Source: ATZT02 sp964655115 (GTDB lineage: Bacteria > Actinomycetota > Actinomycetes > S36-B12 > UBA5976). From it: a DNA stretch of 64,000 bases. The DNA is taken from contig CAZZKM010000001.1 of the NCBI GenBank assembly GCA_964655115.1, forward strand, positions 1-64,000, given 5' to 3'. Positions 7,444 through 15,367 of the stretch are shown piece after piece. The notes under the pieces are model-generated. The model worked only from the letters and a program-made list of their open reading frames with translations. It was not told where the DNA came from and searched no databases. Numbering within the stretch: position 1 is the stretch's first letter; every line of letters starts with the position of its first letter. The position numbers and the translations under genes are program-made.

Positions 7444-8812
7444 TAACTTTTTCACCTTTACTTGCTTTATATCTTCTTAAAGTTTCATCACGTTCTATTT
7501 GATGATCAACCATTCTTTTTGGATAACCATTTTTATAACCATCTGGTTGATCCCAAGGAGTATGAGCACTAATACCTTTTAAATGTCTTAATTCTGGAAT
7601 CCATTTACGAACATAATCAGCATTTGGATCAAACTTTTCTGCTTGCATCATTGGATTAAAGATTCGGTAATAAGGAGATGCATCTGTGCCACAACCTGCA
7701 GTCCATTGCCAACCGTGAGAGTTGCTCGCGATATCTCCGTCAAGCAAATGTTTCATAAACCATTCAGCACCATGTCGCCAATGAATATGTAAATCTTTAA
7801 CTAGAAATGATGCAACAACCATTCTTACTCGGTTATGCATCCAACCCGATTCTTTTAGTTGTCGCATGCCAGCATCAACTAAAGGAAATCCTGTTTTTCC
7901 TTCTTGCCAGATTTTAAGTTTTTGTTTGTAATCTTTTTCTAAATCCCAACCCATTAATTCCCATTTTTGATCTAGTGATTTAGTTTCACTTTCTGGAGCA
8001 GTTGCTAAAACTTCGGCATAAAATTCTCTCCAACAAATTTCTTTTCTAAAAGTGTCATGATCTTTTGAATCATTTAATTCCATCAATATTGTGCGGGGAT
8101 GAATTTCGCCAAACCTTAAAGGAATACTCAATTTAGAAGTACCTTCCAGATCAGGTCTATTTCTATTTTGGTCATATCCATTAATTCCTGATTTTAAAAA
8201 TTTAGTAAATAAATCTAAAGCATTATTTTCTCCAGCTTTAGGAATTTCTATTTCACTTGATACTTTTGGTCTTCCTTCATTTTTTAATGGTTTTATCCAA
8301 TTAGGTTGTTTTTTAAATTTAGGTGCTGGTTTTCGCCAACCATGACTTACCCATGATTTATAAAAAGGAGTAAATACTCGATAAGGAGTTCCATCATCTT
8401 TTGTGACTCTAAATGGAGCAACTGCATATGCAGAACCAGTTCTAATTAGTTTTATGCCATTTTTTGCTAATTCTTTTTCAACTTCAATATCTCTTTTTCG
8501 ACCATAAGGTTCAAAATCTTCTGAAATATGAACAGTTTTAGCTTTTGCCGCAATTGCAACTTCAACTATTACTTTTTTTGGATCCCCATGTCTTATTAGT
8601 AAATTGTTACTTAAAGATTCATCTAATGATTTTAAAGAAGCGTCTTGATAAGCCTTTAATGGATTTCCTGCATCATCAAATACTTTTGGATCGATATTAA
8701 ATAGTGCAACCACGTTTTTATCGCCATCTTCAAAAGCACTATCTATCGCAGCATTTAAAGCAGGATGGTCATTAAGTCGAAGATCTCTTCTAAACCACAT
8801 CACACTAGGCAT
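7421..8812 (-). CDS. phr: Deoxyribodipyrimidine photolyase (class I, CPD type)
   Basis: 463 residues, classical cryptochrome/photolyase family; uses blue light and FADH- to split cyclobutane pyrimidine dimers. The N-terminal antenna domain starts MPSVMWFRRDLRLNDHPAL. The FAD domain contains CWREFYAE, FPLVDAGMRQLKESGWMHNRVRM, DLHIHWRHGAEWFMKHLLDGDIASN and GWQWTAGCGTDASPYYRIFNP. This is a second, unrelated-subfamily photolyase besides the FeS type at 46-1515. It overlaps pdxH tail-to-tail by 23 bases. The leftward small membrane-protein gene at 8851-9216 lies 38 bases upstream and could share its transcript. Confidence 0.95.
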   Translation of the reverse strand: MPSVMWFRRDLRLNDHPALNAAIDSAFEDGDKNVVALFNIDPKVFDDAGNPLKAYQDASLKSLDESLSNNLLIRHGDPKKVIVEVAIAAKAKTVHISEDFEPYGRKRDIEVEKELAKNGIKLIRTGSAYAVAPFRVTKDDGTPYRVFTPFYKSWVSHGWRKPAPKFKKQPNWIKPLKNEGRPKVSSEIEIPKAGENNALDLFTKFLKSGINGYDQNRNRPDLEGTSKLSIPLRFGEIHPRTILMELNDSKDHDTFRKEICWREFYAEVLATAPESETKSLDQKWELMGWDLEKDYKQKLKIWQEGKTGFPLVDAGMRQLKESGWMHNRVRMVVASFLVKDLHIHWRHGAEWFMKHLLDGDIASNSHGWQWTAGCGTDASPYYRIFNPMMQAEKFDPNADYVRKWIPELRHLKGISAHTPWDQPDGYKNGYPKRMVDHQIERDETLRRYKASKGEKVIKEKFSR

Positions 8813-8850
8813 GAGTACAGATTAGTTGCCAAACCTAATCTTGACTACTT

Positions 8851-9216
8851 TTATTTTCTAACTTTTTTAAACTTTTTGCCGATTAATCGACCGATAAAGG
8901 TTGGAATTAACACTAAAAAGAACATAAAAATAAAAGACTCAAATCCAAATGACCAAATGGTTTCACCACTTCCTTCTTCACCAGCTAAAGGAATTAAGCC
9001 AATAAGTCCTGCTAAACCATAAACAATCCAAAGTAAAAAGACTGAAGTTAACCAGATTTGAGAAATCTTTTTTGGTTGTTTGTAAAAAGCATAAACAAGT
9101 GAAAAGACGAAAAGAAAAGTAAGAAGTTCTCCTATATAAAGAGAGGAAACCATTGGGATGATGCATATATATAGTGCATGACTAATTTGAGATTTATCTA
9201 TTTTCACAAAATTCAT
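8851..9216 (-). CDS. Small hydrophobic membrane protein, unknown function
   Basis: 121 residues with about four hydrophobic segments (near residues 12-30, 28-45, 54-78 and 90-112) and a strongly basic C-terminus (GRLIGKKFKKVRK), which by the positive-inside rule would be cytoplasmic. There are no catalytic or binding motifs I recognise. The gene is codirectional with and 38 bases upstream of the CPD photolyase. Start ATG at 9216. It may be lineage-specific. Confidence 0.6.
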   Translation of the reverse strand: MNFVKIDKSQISHALYICIIPMVSSLYIGELLTFLFVFSLVYAFYKQPKKISQIWLTSVFLLWIVYGLAGLIGLIPLAGEEGSGETIWSFGFESFIFMFFLVLIPTFIGRLIGKKFKKVRK

Positions 9217-9362
9217 GCTATTTCAATCACGCACAAATTGAAATGCATTGCGAATAACTTAAGGAGACATATGTCACTTTAAGCACAAAAGATCAATAAA
9301 TTCCTCCCACAATTACAAAAAATTGCTTCATACCTACAAAATTACTGTGTTATTTTGGAACG

Positions 9363-10148
9363 GTGTTAAAGAAAATATTGATCTCAACATTGGCCACACT
9401 ATTAATTACAACTGGCTATCCAATGCCATCATTTGCAGATGAAATTCCTGATTATCCAGGTATTGAAAAATTAACTCGTGGTGTTGAAAATGAATCTGTT
9501 AAAAAAGTACAAAAAGCTTTAATCAAACTTGGTTATCCAATCCCTGTGGCAAATGGAAAATATGGGCCAGCCACAACTGCTGCAATTGCTGAATTTTATG
9601 AAGTTCAAGGTGATACCGATGATGGAACAGTTTTAGGACCTCTTGGTTGGCAAGCAATTTTTGAAGCAATAAATAGAGAAGAAAGTAATACTCCGGTTAA
9701 AGAAGAAGGAGTAATTGAAGAAGAAACAGTTAAAGAAGTAAATCCAGATGAATTAGTTAGTGAAGGTTTAGATGAAGAAAGAGCCAAGAAAGTTGCAGTT
9801 GTTTTAGATCGAGCTGCAAGTGTTAAAGGAACTCGCTATAGACGAGGCGGCACAACTACAAATGGATTTGATTGTTCAGGATTTGTTTTGTGGGCGATGA
9901 AACCAGTTGGGGTAACTTTTGGCAGAACTTCCAGAGATATGAGAAGAGAAACTCCCAAGATTACAAAAGATGAATTAAAAGTTGGAGATTTAGTTTTCTT
10001 TCATAATAAAAAAGGAACTGTTTATCACGTTGCAATTTATGCAGGCAAAGGAAAGATTTGGCATGCAAGACGTCCAGGTTTAAGACTTGCTAAGACAAAT
10101 ATTTATGCAAAAAGAGTAAGTTACGGAAGAGTTGATTACAACTCTTAA
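9363..10148 (+). CDS. Secreted NlpC/P60 peptidoglycan endopeptidase with N-terminal peptidoglycan-binding domain
   Basis: 261 residues. A signal peptide covers residues 1 to about 25 (cleavage likely after SFA). A PG_binding_1-like domain at about 33-90 (ESVKKVQKALIKLGY, KYGPATTAAIAEF) is followed by an acidic linker and a C-terminal NlpC/P60 domain from about 145. The Cys-His-His triad is readable in NGFDCSGFVLW, VYHVAIYAG and IWHARRPG. It should cut stem-peptide bonds in the wall during growth or division. The start is GTG at 9363, chosen because MLKK opens a proper signal peptide; TATTTT lies 6 bases upstream, so the mRNA may be leaderless. Confidence 0.9.
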   Translation: MLKKILISTLATLLITTGYPMPSFADEIPDYPGIEKLTRGVENESVKKVQKALIKLGYPIPVANGKYGPATTAAIAEFYEVQGDTDDGTVLGPLGWQAIFEAINREESNTPVKEEGVIEEETVKEVNPDELVSEGLDEERAKKVAVVLDRAASVKGTRYRRGGTTTNGFDCSGFVLWAMKPVGVTFGRTSRDMRRETPKITKDELKVGDLVFFHNKKGTVYHVAIYAGKGKIWHARRPGLRLAKTNIYAKRVSYGRVDYNS

Positions 10149-10603
10149 TCATCACTTCCAGAATGAAGTGTTCTTTCTAAAACTTGAGTTGATCTTAATA
10201 TTGCAATAACTACAAGAGTCATTGCAGCTGCTGCTAATTGAAAACCTAATCCCACACCACAACCCATGGCTGCTGTTGCAAAAACAGTTGCAGCAGTTGT
10301 TACACCTTTAATTCCTTTTGCTTGATTAGAAAAAATTAAACCTGCACCAAGAAAACCAATACCAGTCATAATTGCATGCATTGATCTTGTTGGATCACCA
10401 AATTGAGCATTTAGTCCAACAATTTCTCCCATGGAAACAACAATGGCAGCTGCAGCTGCAACTAAAGCCATGGTTCTAGGTCCTGCAGATTTTCCTGCAC
10501 GATCTCTTTCGTAACCAATAATTGAACCAAGAATTGCAGCAAGAATTGTATTAATAATTACAGTTAATTGTTGCCACGGATCAATCATTGCTAAATCAAG
10601 CAT
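10145..10603 (-). CDS. MgtC/SapB family membrane protein
   Basis: 152 residues with four to five transmembrane segments. The conserved MgtC core is present: IGYERDRAGKSAGPRTMALVA in the first loop, DPTRSMHAIMTGIGFLGAGLIF, then GVTTAATVFATAAMGCGVG. MgtC proteins are linked to growth at low magnesium and inhibition or modulation of membrane ATPase; the role in free-living actinobacteria is not settled. The soluble C-terminal ACT-like domain of long MgtC proteins is absent, which makes this a short SapB-type member. It overlaps the end of the NlpC/P60 gene by 4 bases, tail-to-tail. Confidence 0.9.
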   Translation of the reverse strand: MLDLAMIDPWQQLTVIINTILAAILGSIIGYERDRAGKSAGPRTMALVAAAAAIVVSMGEIVGLNAQFGDPTRSMHAIMTGIGFLGAGLIFSNQAKGIKGVTTAATVFATAAMGCGVGLGFQLAAAAMTLVVIAILRSTQVLERTLHSGSDD

Positions 10604-10659
10604 GAATTTAACTTTAGTCTTTTTAATGATAAAAGTGCGTTATTTAAATAGTGTGTATG

Positions 10660-10732
10660 TGCCCTCGGAGGGAATTGAACCCCCAACCTATTGCTTAGGA
10701 CGCAGTCGCTCTATCCGTTGAGCTACGAGGGC
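10660..10732 (-). tRNA. tRNA-Arg(CCT)
   Basis: Complete cloverleaf on the minus strand: acceptor GCCCTCG/CGAGGGC with discriminator A, D arm GCTC..GAGC, anticodon loop GTCCTAA (anticodon CCT, reads AGG), variable loop AGGTT, and T arm with TTCAATT. The anticodon stem has one C-A mismatch. CCA is not encoded. The acceptor stem is identical to that of the tRNA at 37144-37217. Confidence 0.92.
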
Positions 10733-10775
10733 GAAGTAATTTCTAGCCTAATTGATTTAGTAAAAGTAATTTAAT

Positions 10776-11390
10776 TTAGTGCAATAAAACAGTTAGTTTT
10801 TCTCCTGAATTAATTGCAAGTTCTAATGCATCTTTTGTTGAAGTGCTCACTAAAACAACCAATCCAGCATTTGAACCAAAAGATGACTTCTTTTCAGCCA
10901 AAGCAACCACCATTACTTTTTGAGCTATTAAGCCACCAAAAATACCTTGAGAATTATTAAGTTTTACAACATCAACTATTGCTCCTGGCTTTAAAATTGA
11001 AGCAATTTCTGAATCATTAATTCTAATCCCTACAATTCTTTGATTTATATCATTTTGATTACTTGAAATAAGTCTGGAAGAAGTTAGTTGTTCATTAGCA
11101 GAAATATTTGAAGTTAACATTTTGCCTACAATTTCTTCTCTTTTTAAACTGTTAGGTGCAATTGCTGAAATTGGTATTCGGGCTACTTTTAAATCAGTAT
11201 TACTTAAAACTGTGCCACTAGAAAGGTCTTTATTTGCCACAATTACGTCTTTAGTCGCAAAGTTATCTGTAACTTTATCGACAAGTGAGTAAATAACTAT
11301 TGCAATAAGACAATATGCAATGGTTTTTCGATAAATCTTAAAAAGAGTGAATAGATCTTTTTTGGTTATATTTACTACTAATTTTTTCAT
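10776..11390 (-). CDS. CpaB-like SAF-domain protein, membrane anchored
   Basis: 204 residues. One transmembrane segment at about 24-40 (IAYCLIAIVIYSLV) is followed by an exported SAF domain (DVIVANKDLSSGTVLSNTDLKVARIP, about 48-110) and an RcpC/CpaB-like C-terminal part (GIRINDSEIASILKPGAIVDVV). CpaB proteins belong to Flp/Tad pilus machines, but no other pilus gene is nearby. A SAF gene next to fmdB and the folate cyclo-ligase is common in actinobacteria, so it is probably a conserved stand-alone envelope protein. It lies 60 bases downstream of fmdB on the same strand. Confidence 0.75.
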   Translation of the reverse strand: MKKLVVNITKKDLFTLFKIYRKTIAYCLIAIVIYSLVDKVTDNFATKDVIVANKDLSSGTVLSNTDLKVARIPISAIAPNSLKREEIVGKMLTSNISANEQLTSSRLISSNQNDINQRIVGIRINDSEIASILKPGAIVDVVKLNNSQGIFGGLIAQKVMVVALAEKKSSFGSNAGLVVLVSTSTKDALELAINSGEKLTVLLH

Positions 11391-11450
11391 TATTTAAAAA
11401 TAAAGGATTTAAACAAATAAGGTCAGGCTTAGAAAAAAATCTGTGGATAA

Positions 11451-11738
11451 CTATTTGTCAGTTTTTGTTTTTGTGGCTTTTTTCTCAGGTTTTGGAGTTT
11501 CTTTCTTAGGAGCATCTTTAGCTTTTTCATCTTTCTTAGGCTTTGCTTCAGGTTTTTTCTTTTCCCGAGAATCTGTTCGATAAAACCCTGAACCTTTAAA
11601 CACAACTCCTACTGCTCCAAATTTCTTTCTTACTTCTCCGCCGCATTCTTCACATTTTGTAATTGCAGGATCAGAAAAAGATTGCACAACTTCAAATTCA
11701 TGTTCACATTCTGTACATGCATATTGATATGTAGGCAT
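11451..11738 (-). CDS. FmdB-family zinc-ribbon protein
   Basis: 95 residues. The N-terminal zinc ribbon (MPTYQYACTECEHEFE, then TKCEECGG) carries two CxxC pairs, followed by GVVFKGSGFYRTD, the hallmark of FmdB-type putative regulators. The C-terminal 40 residues are a Lys/Pro/Ala/Glu-rich disordered tail, as in many actinobacterial homologues. Its place beside the SAF gene and close to the folate cyclo-ligase and galU matches Mycobacterium (Rv0991c-Rv0993). Exact function unknown; the family is named after a regulator in a formamidase locus. Confidence 0.9.
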   Translation of the reverse strand: MPTYQYACTECEHEFEVVQSFSDPAITKCEECGGEVRKKFGAVGVVFKGSGFYRTDSREKKKPEAKPKKDEKAKDAPKKETPKPEKKATKTKTDK

Positions 11739-11796
11739 AGGACATATTGTGCCAATTACTCAACTTGTAAGCATCTTGGACTTACTATTTATATAT

Positions 11797-12192
11797 ATGC
11801 ACTTTCCCCCTTATCTTTTAGTTGCACTTGGCGGTGCAATTGGAAGTGTTGTGCGTTGGATGATTTCAATTCGATTAGATGATTCTTTAGCTCTTTTGCC
11901 CTTAGGAAAAGAAGGTTTTGCTTGGCCCACCTTAATAATTAATATCTTGGGTTGTTTATTAATTGGTTGGATTGCAGGTCATAGAAAACATTCATTAGAT
12001 GTTTGGCATTTTTGGGTAGTTGGAGTATTAGGTGGCTTTACTACTTTTTCTACTTTCATTTTGGATACAACGTGGCAATTACAATCACAAAATTGGGTTT
12101 ATGCCTTTTTATATGTCTTCATAACATTTATTGCTTGCTATGTCGCTACAAGTTATGCGTTAAAAAAATCTGAGCAAAGAAGTAACAAATGA
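11797..12192 (+). CDS. crcB: Fluoride channel subunit FluC/CrcB, first of two
   Basis: 131 residues from the ATG at 11797, with four transmembrane helices. FluC dimers export fluoride. Signatures are ALGGAIGSVVRW in helix 1, TLIINILGCLLIGW with the pore-facing asparagine, and GVLGGFTTFSTF in helix 3. An alternative GTG start at 11749 would add 16 residues and has a good AGGA 6 bases before it; I prefer 11797 because it puts helix 1 at the usual distance from the N-terminus. The stop overlaps the next crcB by 4 bases, typical of heterodimeric Fluc pairs. Divergent from fmdB. No fluoride riboswitch fits in the short gap. Confidence 0.9.
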   Translation: MHFPPYLLVALGGAIGSVVRWMISIRLDDSLALLPLGKEGFAWPTLIINILGCLLIGWIAGHRKHSLDVWHFWVVGVLGGFTTFSTFILDTTWQLQSQNWVYAFLYVFITFIACYVATSYALKKSEQRSNK

Positions 12193-12584
12193 ATGAGACT
12201 GTTTCAACTTTGTTTGCGGTAGCAATCGGAGGTGCCCTAGGTGCAATGCTTCGTTATCGTTTGCGGTTTGTCACAAACAATTCAAAAATATCAATGGCAT
12301 CACTTCCGGCAAACATTATTGCTTCATTTGTTTTAGGTCTTATAACTGCTTTATTTGCTGATGCATTTTTTGCTATGCAAAGTTGGCAAACTTGGTTTCA
12401 ACCATTGCTTACAATTGGGTTTGCTGGATCGTTATCAACTTTTTCTGCCCTTAGTTTAGAAATGCGCGAAAATACAAAAAAGAGAAACTGGACTACAACT
12501 TTTGGATACGCTGCTTTTACATTTGGAGCAGGTTTAGCCTTTTTTGGTCTTGGATTATTTTTAGGAACTTCAGTTCCGGTTTAA
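12189..12584 (+). CDS. crcB: Fluoride channel subunit FluC/CrcB, second of two
   Basis: 131 residues with four transmembrane helices: AIGGALGAMLRYRLR in helix 1, ASLPANIIASFVLG with the conserved Asn, and GFAGSLSTFSALSLE in helix 3 (a divergent version of the GGxTTFST signature in the partner). Translationally coupled to the upstream crcB through ATGA, so both subunits are probably made in equal amounts for an antiparallel heterodimer. The stop overlaps the convergent folate cyclo-ligase gene by 4 bases. Confidence 0.9.
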   Translation: MNETVSTLFAVAIGGALGAMLRYRLRFVTNNSKISMASLPANIIASFVLGLITALFADAFFAMQSWQTWFQPLLTIGFAGSLSTFSALSLEMRENTKKRNWTTTFGYAAFTFGAGLAFFGLGLFLGTSVPV

Positions 12585-13165
12585 TCAGGATCTGGTGTAG
12601 TGAAATGAATTGATCTATATGGTGTAGCAATTGTGTGCACACTCATATCGTGAGATTCTTTAGGGATTTCTAAGATAAATTCCAAATCAAATAGCAAAAC
12701 AATTCTTTTAACATCTTCTGAAATTTGAGCCAAAACTCGGTCATAAAAACCTTTGCCTTTGCCTAATCTGGTGCCATTAACATCAACTGCAAGACCAGGC
12801 AAAATTACTGCTGCTAAGTTTTTTATTTCTTTAGCTAAAACCCCTTCACCTAAAGGTTCTTCAATACCAAAAGGTCCTTTAGCAAAACTTTCTGGATTTT
12901 TTATCCATAAAAGATCATCACCATTTATCCTTGGTAACCAAACATTTCTTCCAAGTTTTCTAACTTCTGTAATTAAATCTTTTGTTGGCGGTTCTTCAGG
13001 TAATGACATATAAATGCAAACATCACCACTAGTTTTGGAAAGTTCAAATAGACCACGCTTAGTTAGTTGGTCAATATCGAAATCACTTAATTTAGTATTT
13101 CGTCTAGTTTCCTGAAGACGTTTTCGCAAAGATTGCTTGGTCTCTTGGGGTTCTTGTGTAGGCAT
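12581..13165 (-). CDS. 5-formyltetrahydrofolate cyclo-ligase family protein
   Basis: 194 residues. Converts 5-formyl-THF to 5,10-methenyl-THF with ATP, recovering a dead-end folate. Markers are the N-terminal KQSLRKRLQETRR basic helix, YMSLPEEPPT, GPFGIEEP, the C-terminal nucleotide-binding LGKGKGFYDRVL, and the conserved D-x-H region near ESHDMSVHTIATP. Location next to divergent galU matches other actinobacteria. Start GTG or ATG choice is not critical; the frame begins at 13165 with MPTQEPQETKQ. Confidence 0.92.
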   Translation of the reverse strand: MPTQEPQETKQSLRKRLQETRRNTKLSDFDIDQLTKRGLFELSKTSGDVCIYMSLPEEPPTKDLITEVRKLGRNVWLPRINGDDLLWIKNPESFAKGPFGIEEPLGEGVLAKEIKNLAAVILPGLAVDVNGTRLGKGKGFYDRVLAQISEDVKRIVLLFDLEFILEIPKESHDMSVHTIATPYRSIHFTTPDPD

Positions 13166-13238
13166 TGGACAAGAAGCATACTCGGTACGCGTAATCTTTA
13201 TTCATAAAGTAAGACACAAGAAGGATTTAGGAAAAAGA

Positions 13239-14138
13239 GTGAAAAAAGTTTTAAAAGCAGTGGTTCCAGTTGCAGGATATGGAACTAGATTTTTACCTGC
13301 CACTAAAGCTACTCCTAAAGAGATGCTTCCTGTCGTTGATAAGCCTGCTATTCAATATGTAGTAGAAGAAGCAGTAGCTGCTGGACTTGATGATGTTTTA
13401 TTTATTACCGGTAGAAGTAAACGCGCTTTAGAAGATCACTTTGATGATTCCCCTGAATTAGAAAACGAATTAGCAAAACAAAATAAAAATGATTTATTAG
13501 AAAAAATAAAAGACCCTGCTGAACTAGCCAAAATACATTTCGTGCGCCAAGGAGTTCCTAAAGGTTTAGGTCATGCAGTTTTAATGGCAAAAGAACATGT
13601 AGGAAATGAGCCATTTGCAGTTTTACTAGGCGATGACTTAATTGATCCCAGAGATTATGTTTTACAAAAAATGTTTGAAGTTCAACAAAAACATGGTGGC
13701 TCAGTTGTTCTATTGATGGAAGTTGCACCAAGTGAAATTCATCTTTATGGTTCAGCAAAGATTGAAAAAACAGATCAAGAAGGTGTTGTAAAAGTACTTG
13801 ATTTAGTTGAAAAGCCAATCCAAAAAGATGCACCAAGTAACTTTGCTGTCATCGGTAGATATTTATTTAATCCAAAAGTTTTTGAAGTATTAGAAAATAC
13901 TAAGCCAGGTAAAAATGGTGAAATTCAATTAACCGATGCCATGAAAACCTTGGCAAAAGATGTTAATTCAAATGATGGTGGTGGACTACACGCAGTTATC
14001 TTCAAAGGTAGACGCTACGACACAGGAGATAAATTGTCGTATTTACAATCAGTTGTGCAATTAGCAAGTGAAAGAAAAGATTTTGGTCCAGCATTTACTC
14101 AATGGTTGAAAGATTTCGTAAAAACTTTAGGTAATTAA
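13239..14138 (+). CDS. galU: UTP-glucose-1-phosphate uridylyltransferase
   Basis: 299 residues. Makes UDP-glucose for cell-envelope polysaccharides. Readable signatures are AVVPVAGYGTRFLPATKATPKEMLPV (nucleotide binding), AIQYVVEEAVAAG, LLGDDLID (metal) and VEKP. The start is GTG at 13239, chosen because AGGA ends 6 bases before it and the protein then begins KKVLKAVVPVAGYG as in homologues; the open frame extends 102 bases further upstream without a plausible start. It is followed 2 bases later by the GNAT gene. In Mycobacterium moeA lies between the two; here it is absent. Confidence 0.95.
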   Translation: MKKVLKAVVPVAGYGTRFLPATKATPKEMLPVVDKPAIQYVVEEAVAAGLDDVLFITGRSKRALEDHFDDSPELENELAKQNKNDLLEKIKDPAELAKIHFVRQGVPKGLGHAVLMAKEHVGNEPFAVLLGDDLIDPRDYVLQKMFEVQQKHGGSVVLLMEVAPSEIHLYGSAKIEKTDQEGVVKVLDLVEKPIQKDAPSNFAVIGRYLFNPKVFEVLENTKPGKNGEIQLTDAMKTLAKDVNSNDGGGLHAVIFKGRRYDTGDKLSYLQSVVQLASERKDFGPAFTQWLKDFVKTLGN

Positions 14139-14140
14139 TT

Positions 14141-14731
14141 ATGGCGCCATTTTGGCCCGTAGTGTTAAAGCAAGATAATTTAATTTTAAGACCACTTAAA
14201 TATAGTGACAAATTTGCTTGGGCAAAAATCCGAGATCAAAATGAAAATTGGTTTAAAGAATGGGAAGCAACAGTTCCTGAAGAATTTAGTGATGGAAAAT
14301 TAAATTTTTTTCAAATTGTTAAAAGATTAAGACAAGAGGCTAAAGAACAAAGAAGTCTTCCTTTTGTTATGCAAGTAGATAAAAAATTAGCAGGACAAGT
14401 AACTGTAGGAAATATAAATTACGGTTCCACCAGAAGTGCATATATTGGTTATTGGATTGGACAAGAATTTGCCGGTAAAGGTTACACACCACTTGCCGTT
14501 GCTATGGCCATTGATTATTGTTTTGAAAAATTAAAATTACATCGCATTGAAATTGCGATAAGACCTGAAAATGAAAAATCAATTAGAGTTGCTGAAAAAC
14601 TTGGATTAAGAAAAGAGGGGATAAGACCTAACTTTTTACATATCAATGGCGCTTGGCGAGATCATGTGATTTATGCAATACATGAAGATGAAATAACTGA
14701 TTCTTTAGTTTTAAAACTAAAAAATAACTAA
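14141..14731 (+). CDS. RimJ/RimL-like GNAT N-acetyltransferase
   Basis: 196 residues, GNAT fold of the RimJ/RimL type (protein alpha-amino acetyltransferases acting, for example, on ribosomal proteins). The N-terminal LKQDNLILRPLKYSD is typical; the acetyl-CoA loop is in YWIGQEFAGKGYTPLAVAMA, followed by HRIEIAIRPENEKSIRVAEKLGLRKEG. It corresponds by position to Rv0995 in the galU-rimJ-Rv0996 order. Substrate not predictable. Probably cotranscribed with galU (2-base gap). Confidence 0.88.
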   Translation: MAPFWPVVLKQDNLILRPLKYSDKFAWAKIRDQNENWFKEWEATVPEEFSDGKLNFFQIVKRLRQEAKEQRSLPFVMQVDKKLAGQVTVGNINYGSTRSAYIGYWIGQEFAGKGYTPLAVAMAIDYCFEKLKLHRIEIAIRPENEKSIRVAEKLGLRKEGIRPNFLHINGAWRDHVIYAIHEDEITDSLVLKLKNN

Positions 14732-14803
14732 AAAGTTTATTATTTTTTAAACACACCCCAATTTTTCTAAATAAATATTCAGTGAAACTTCTAACCTATT
14801 AAC

Positions 14804-15367
14804 ATGGGGTCAGGATTACTGCTAGCTATCGTGCTAGGTCTTTGGGCAATAGTCCTATATCCCACTTTTGCTAAAAACCGTGAACAGTCAAATGAAACAA
14901 AATCAATAGCAAGATTTAATAATGCGATGAAATCAATAAGTCAATTAATTCCTGATAGAGATAGAAACAAAGGTTCGGTTTCATTAACTGCTGCTAAAAG
15001 AAGAAGAAATGTTACTTACTTTTTATTCATATTAAATATTGGAGTAATTATTGCTTCATACTTTAATTATGTGTCACAAGTTGTAACCTTTATTCCTTTG
15101 GCAATTTTATTGCTTTGGTTAGCTACTGCATTTATAGCAGCGCAAAAATTAAGTGATGAATCAAAACCAATAGTTACAAATGTAATTAGAAAAAATTATG
15201 TAATTTATAAAAAACCTGTTGAAACAAAAACTTTTATAAAGTCTGATCCTGAACGAGATTTGATTATGGATGAAAGACCATTTGAAAAAGTTGAAGAAAA
15301 AGTTGAGCAAGATGTGACAGAAGGTGCCAAATTCTTCGAAGCTTTAAAGAAAGCTAAAGGCGCTTAA
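14804..15367 (+). CDS. SepX/GlpR-like membrane protein (probable divisome component)
   Basis: 187 residues. An N-terminal transmembrane helix (GLLLAIVLGLWAIVLYPTF) is followed by a basic cytoplasmic region (RFNNAMKSI), two further hydrophobic helices near residues 70-110 and an acidic C-terminal tail. The pattern and position after the GNAT gene match the actinobacterial family annotated SepX/GlpR (Streptomyces SepX is an FtsZ-linked division protein). Sequence similarity is judged by eye only. There is no Shine-Dalgarno; TAACCT lies 6 bases before the ATG, suggesting a leaderless mRNA. The 3' end overlaps pmt by 4 bases. Confidence 0.65.
   Translation: MGSGLLLAIVLGLWAIVLYPTFAKNREQSNETKSIARFNNAMKSISQLIPDRDRNKGSVSLTAAKRRRNVTYFLFILNIGVIIASYFNYVSQVVTFIPLAILLLWLATAFIAAQKLSDESKPIVTNVIRKNYVIYKKPVETKTFIKSDPERDLIMDERPFEKVEEKVEQDVTEGAKFFEALKKAKGA

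Noticed and set aside
11739..11796. Fluoride riboswitch upstream of the crcB pair
   Set aside because: The gap to fmdB is only 58 bases and contains none of the conserved crcB-RNA elements.
13137..13238. N-terminal extension of GalU by 34 residues
   Set aside because: The extension overlaps the divergent folate cyclo-ligase gene and has no family similarity; GTG 13239 has a well-spaced AGGA.
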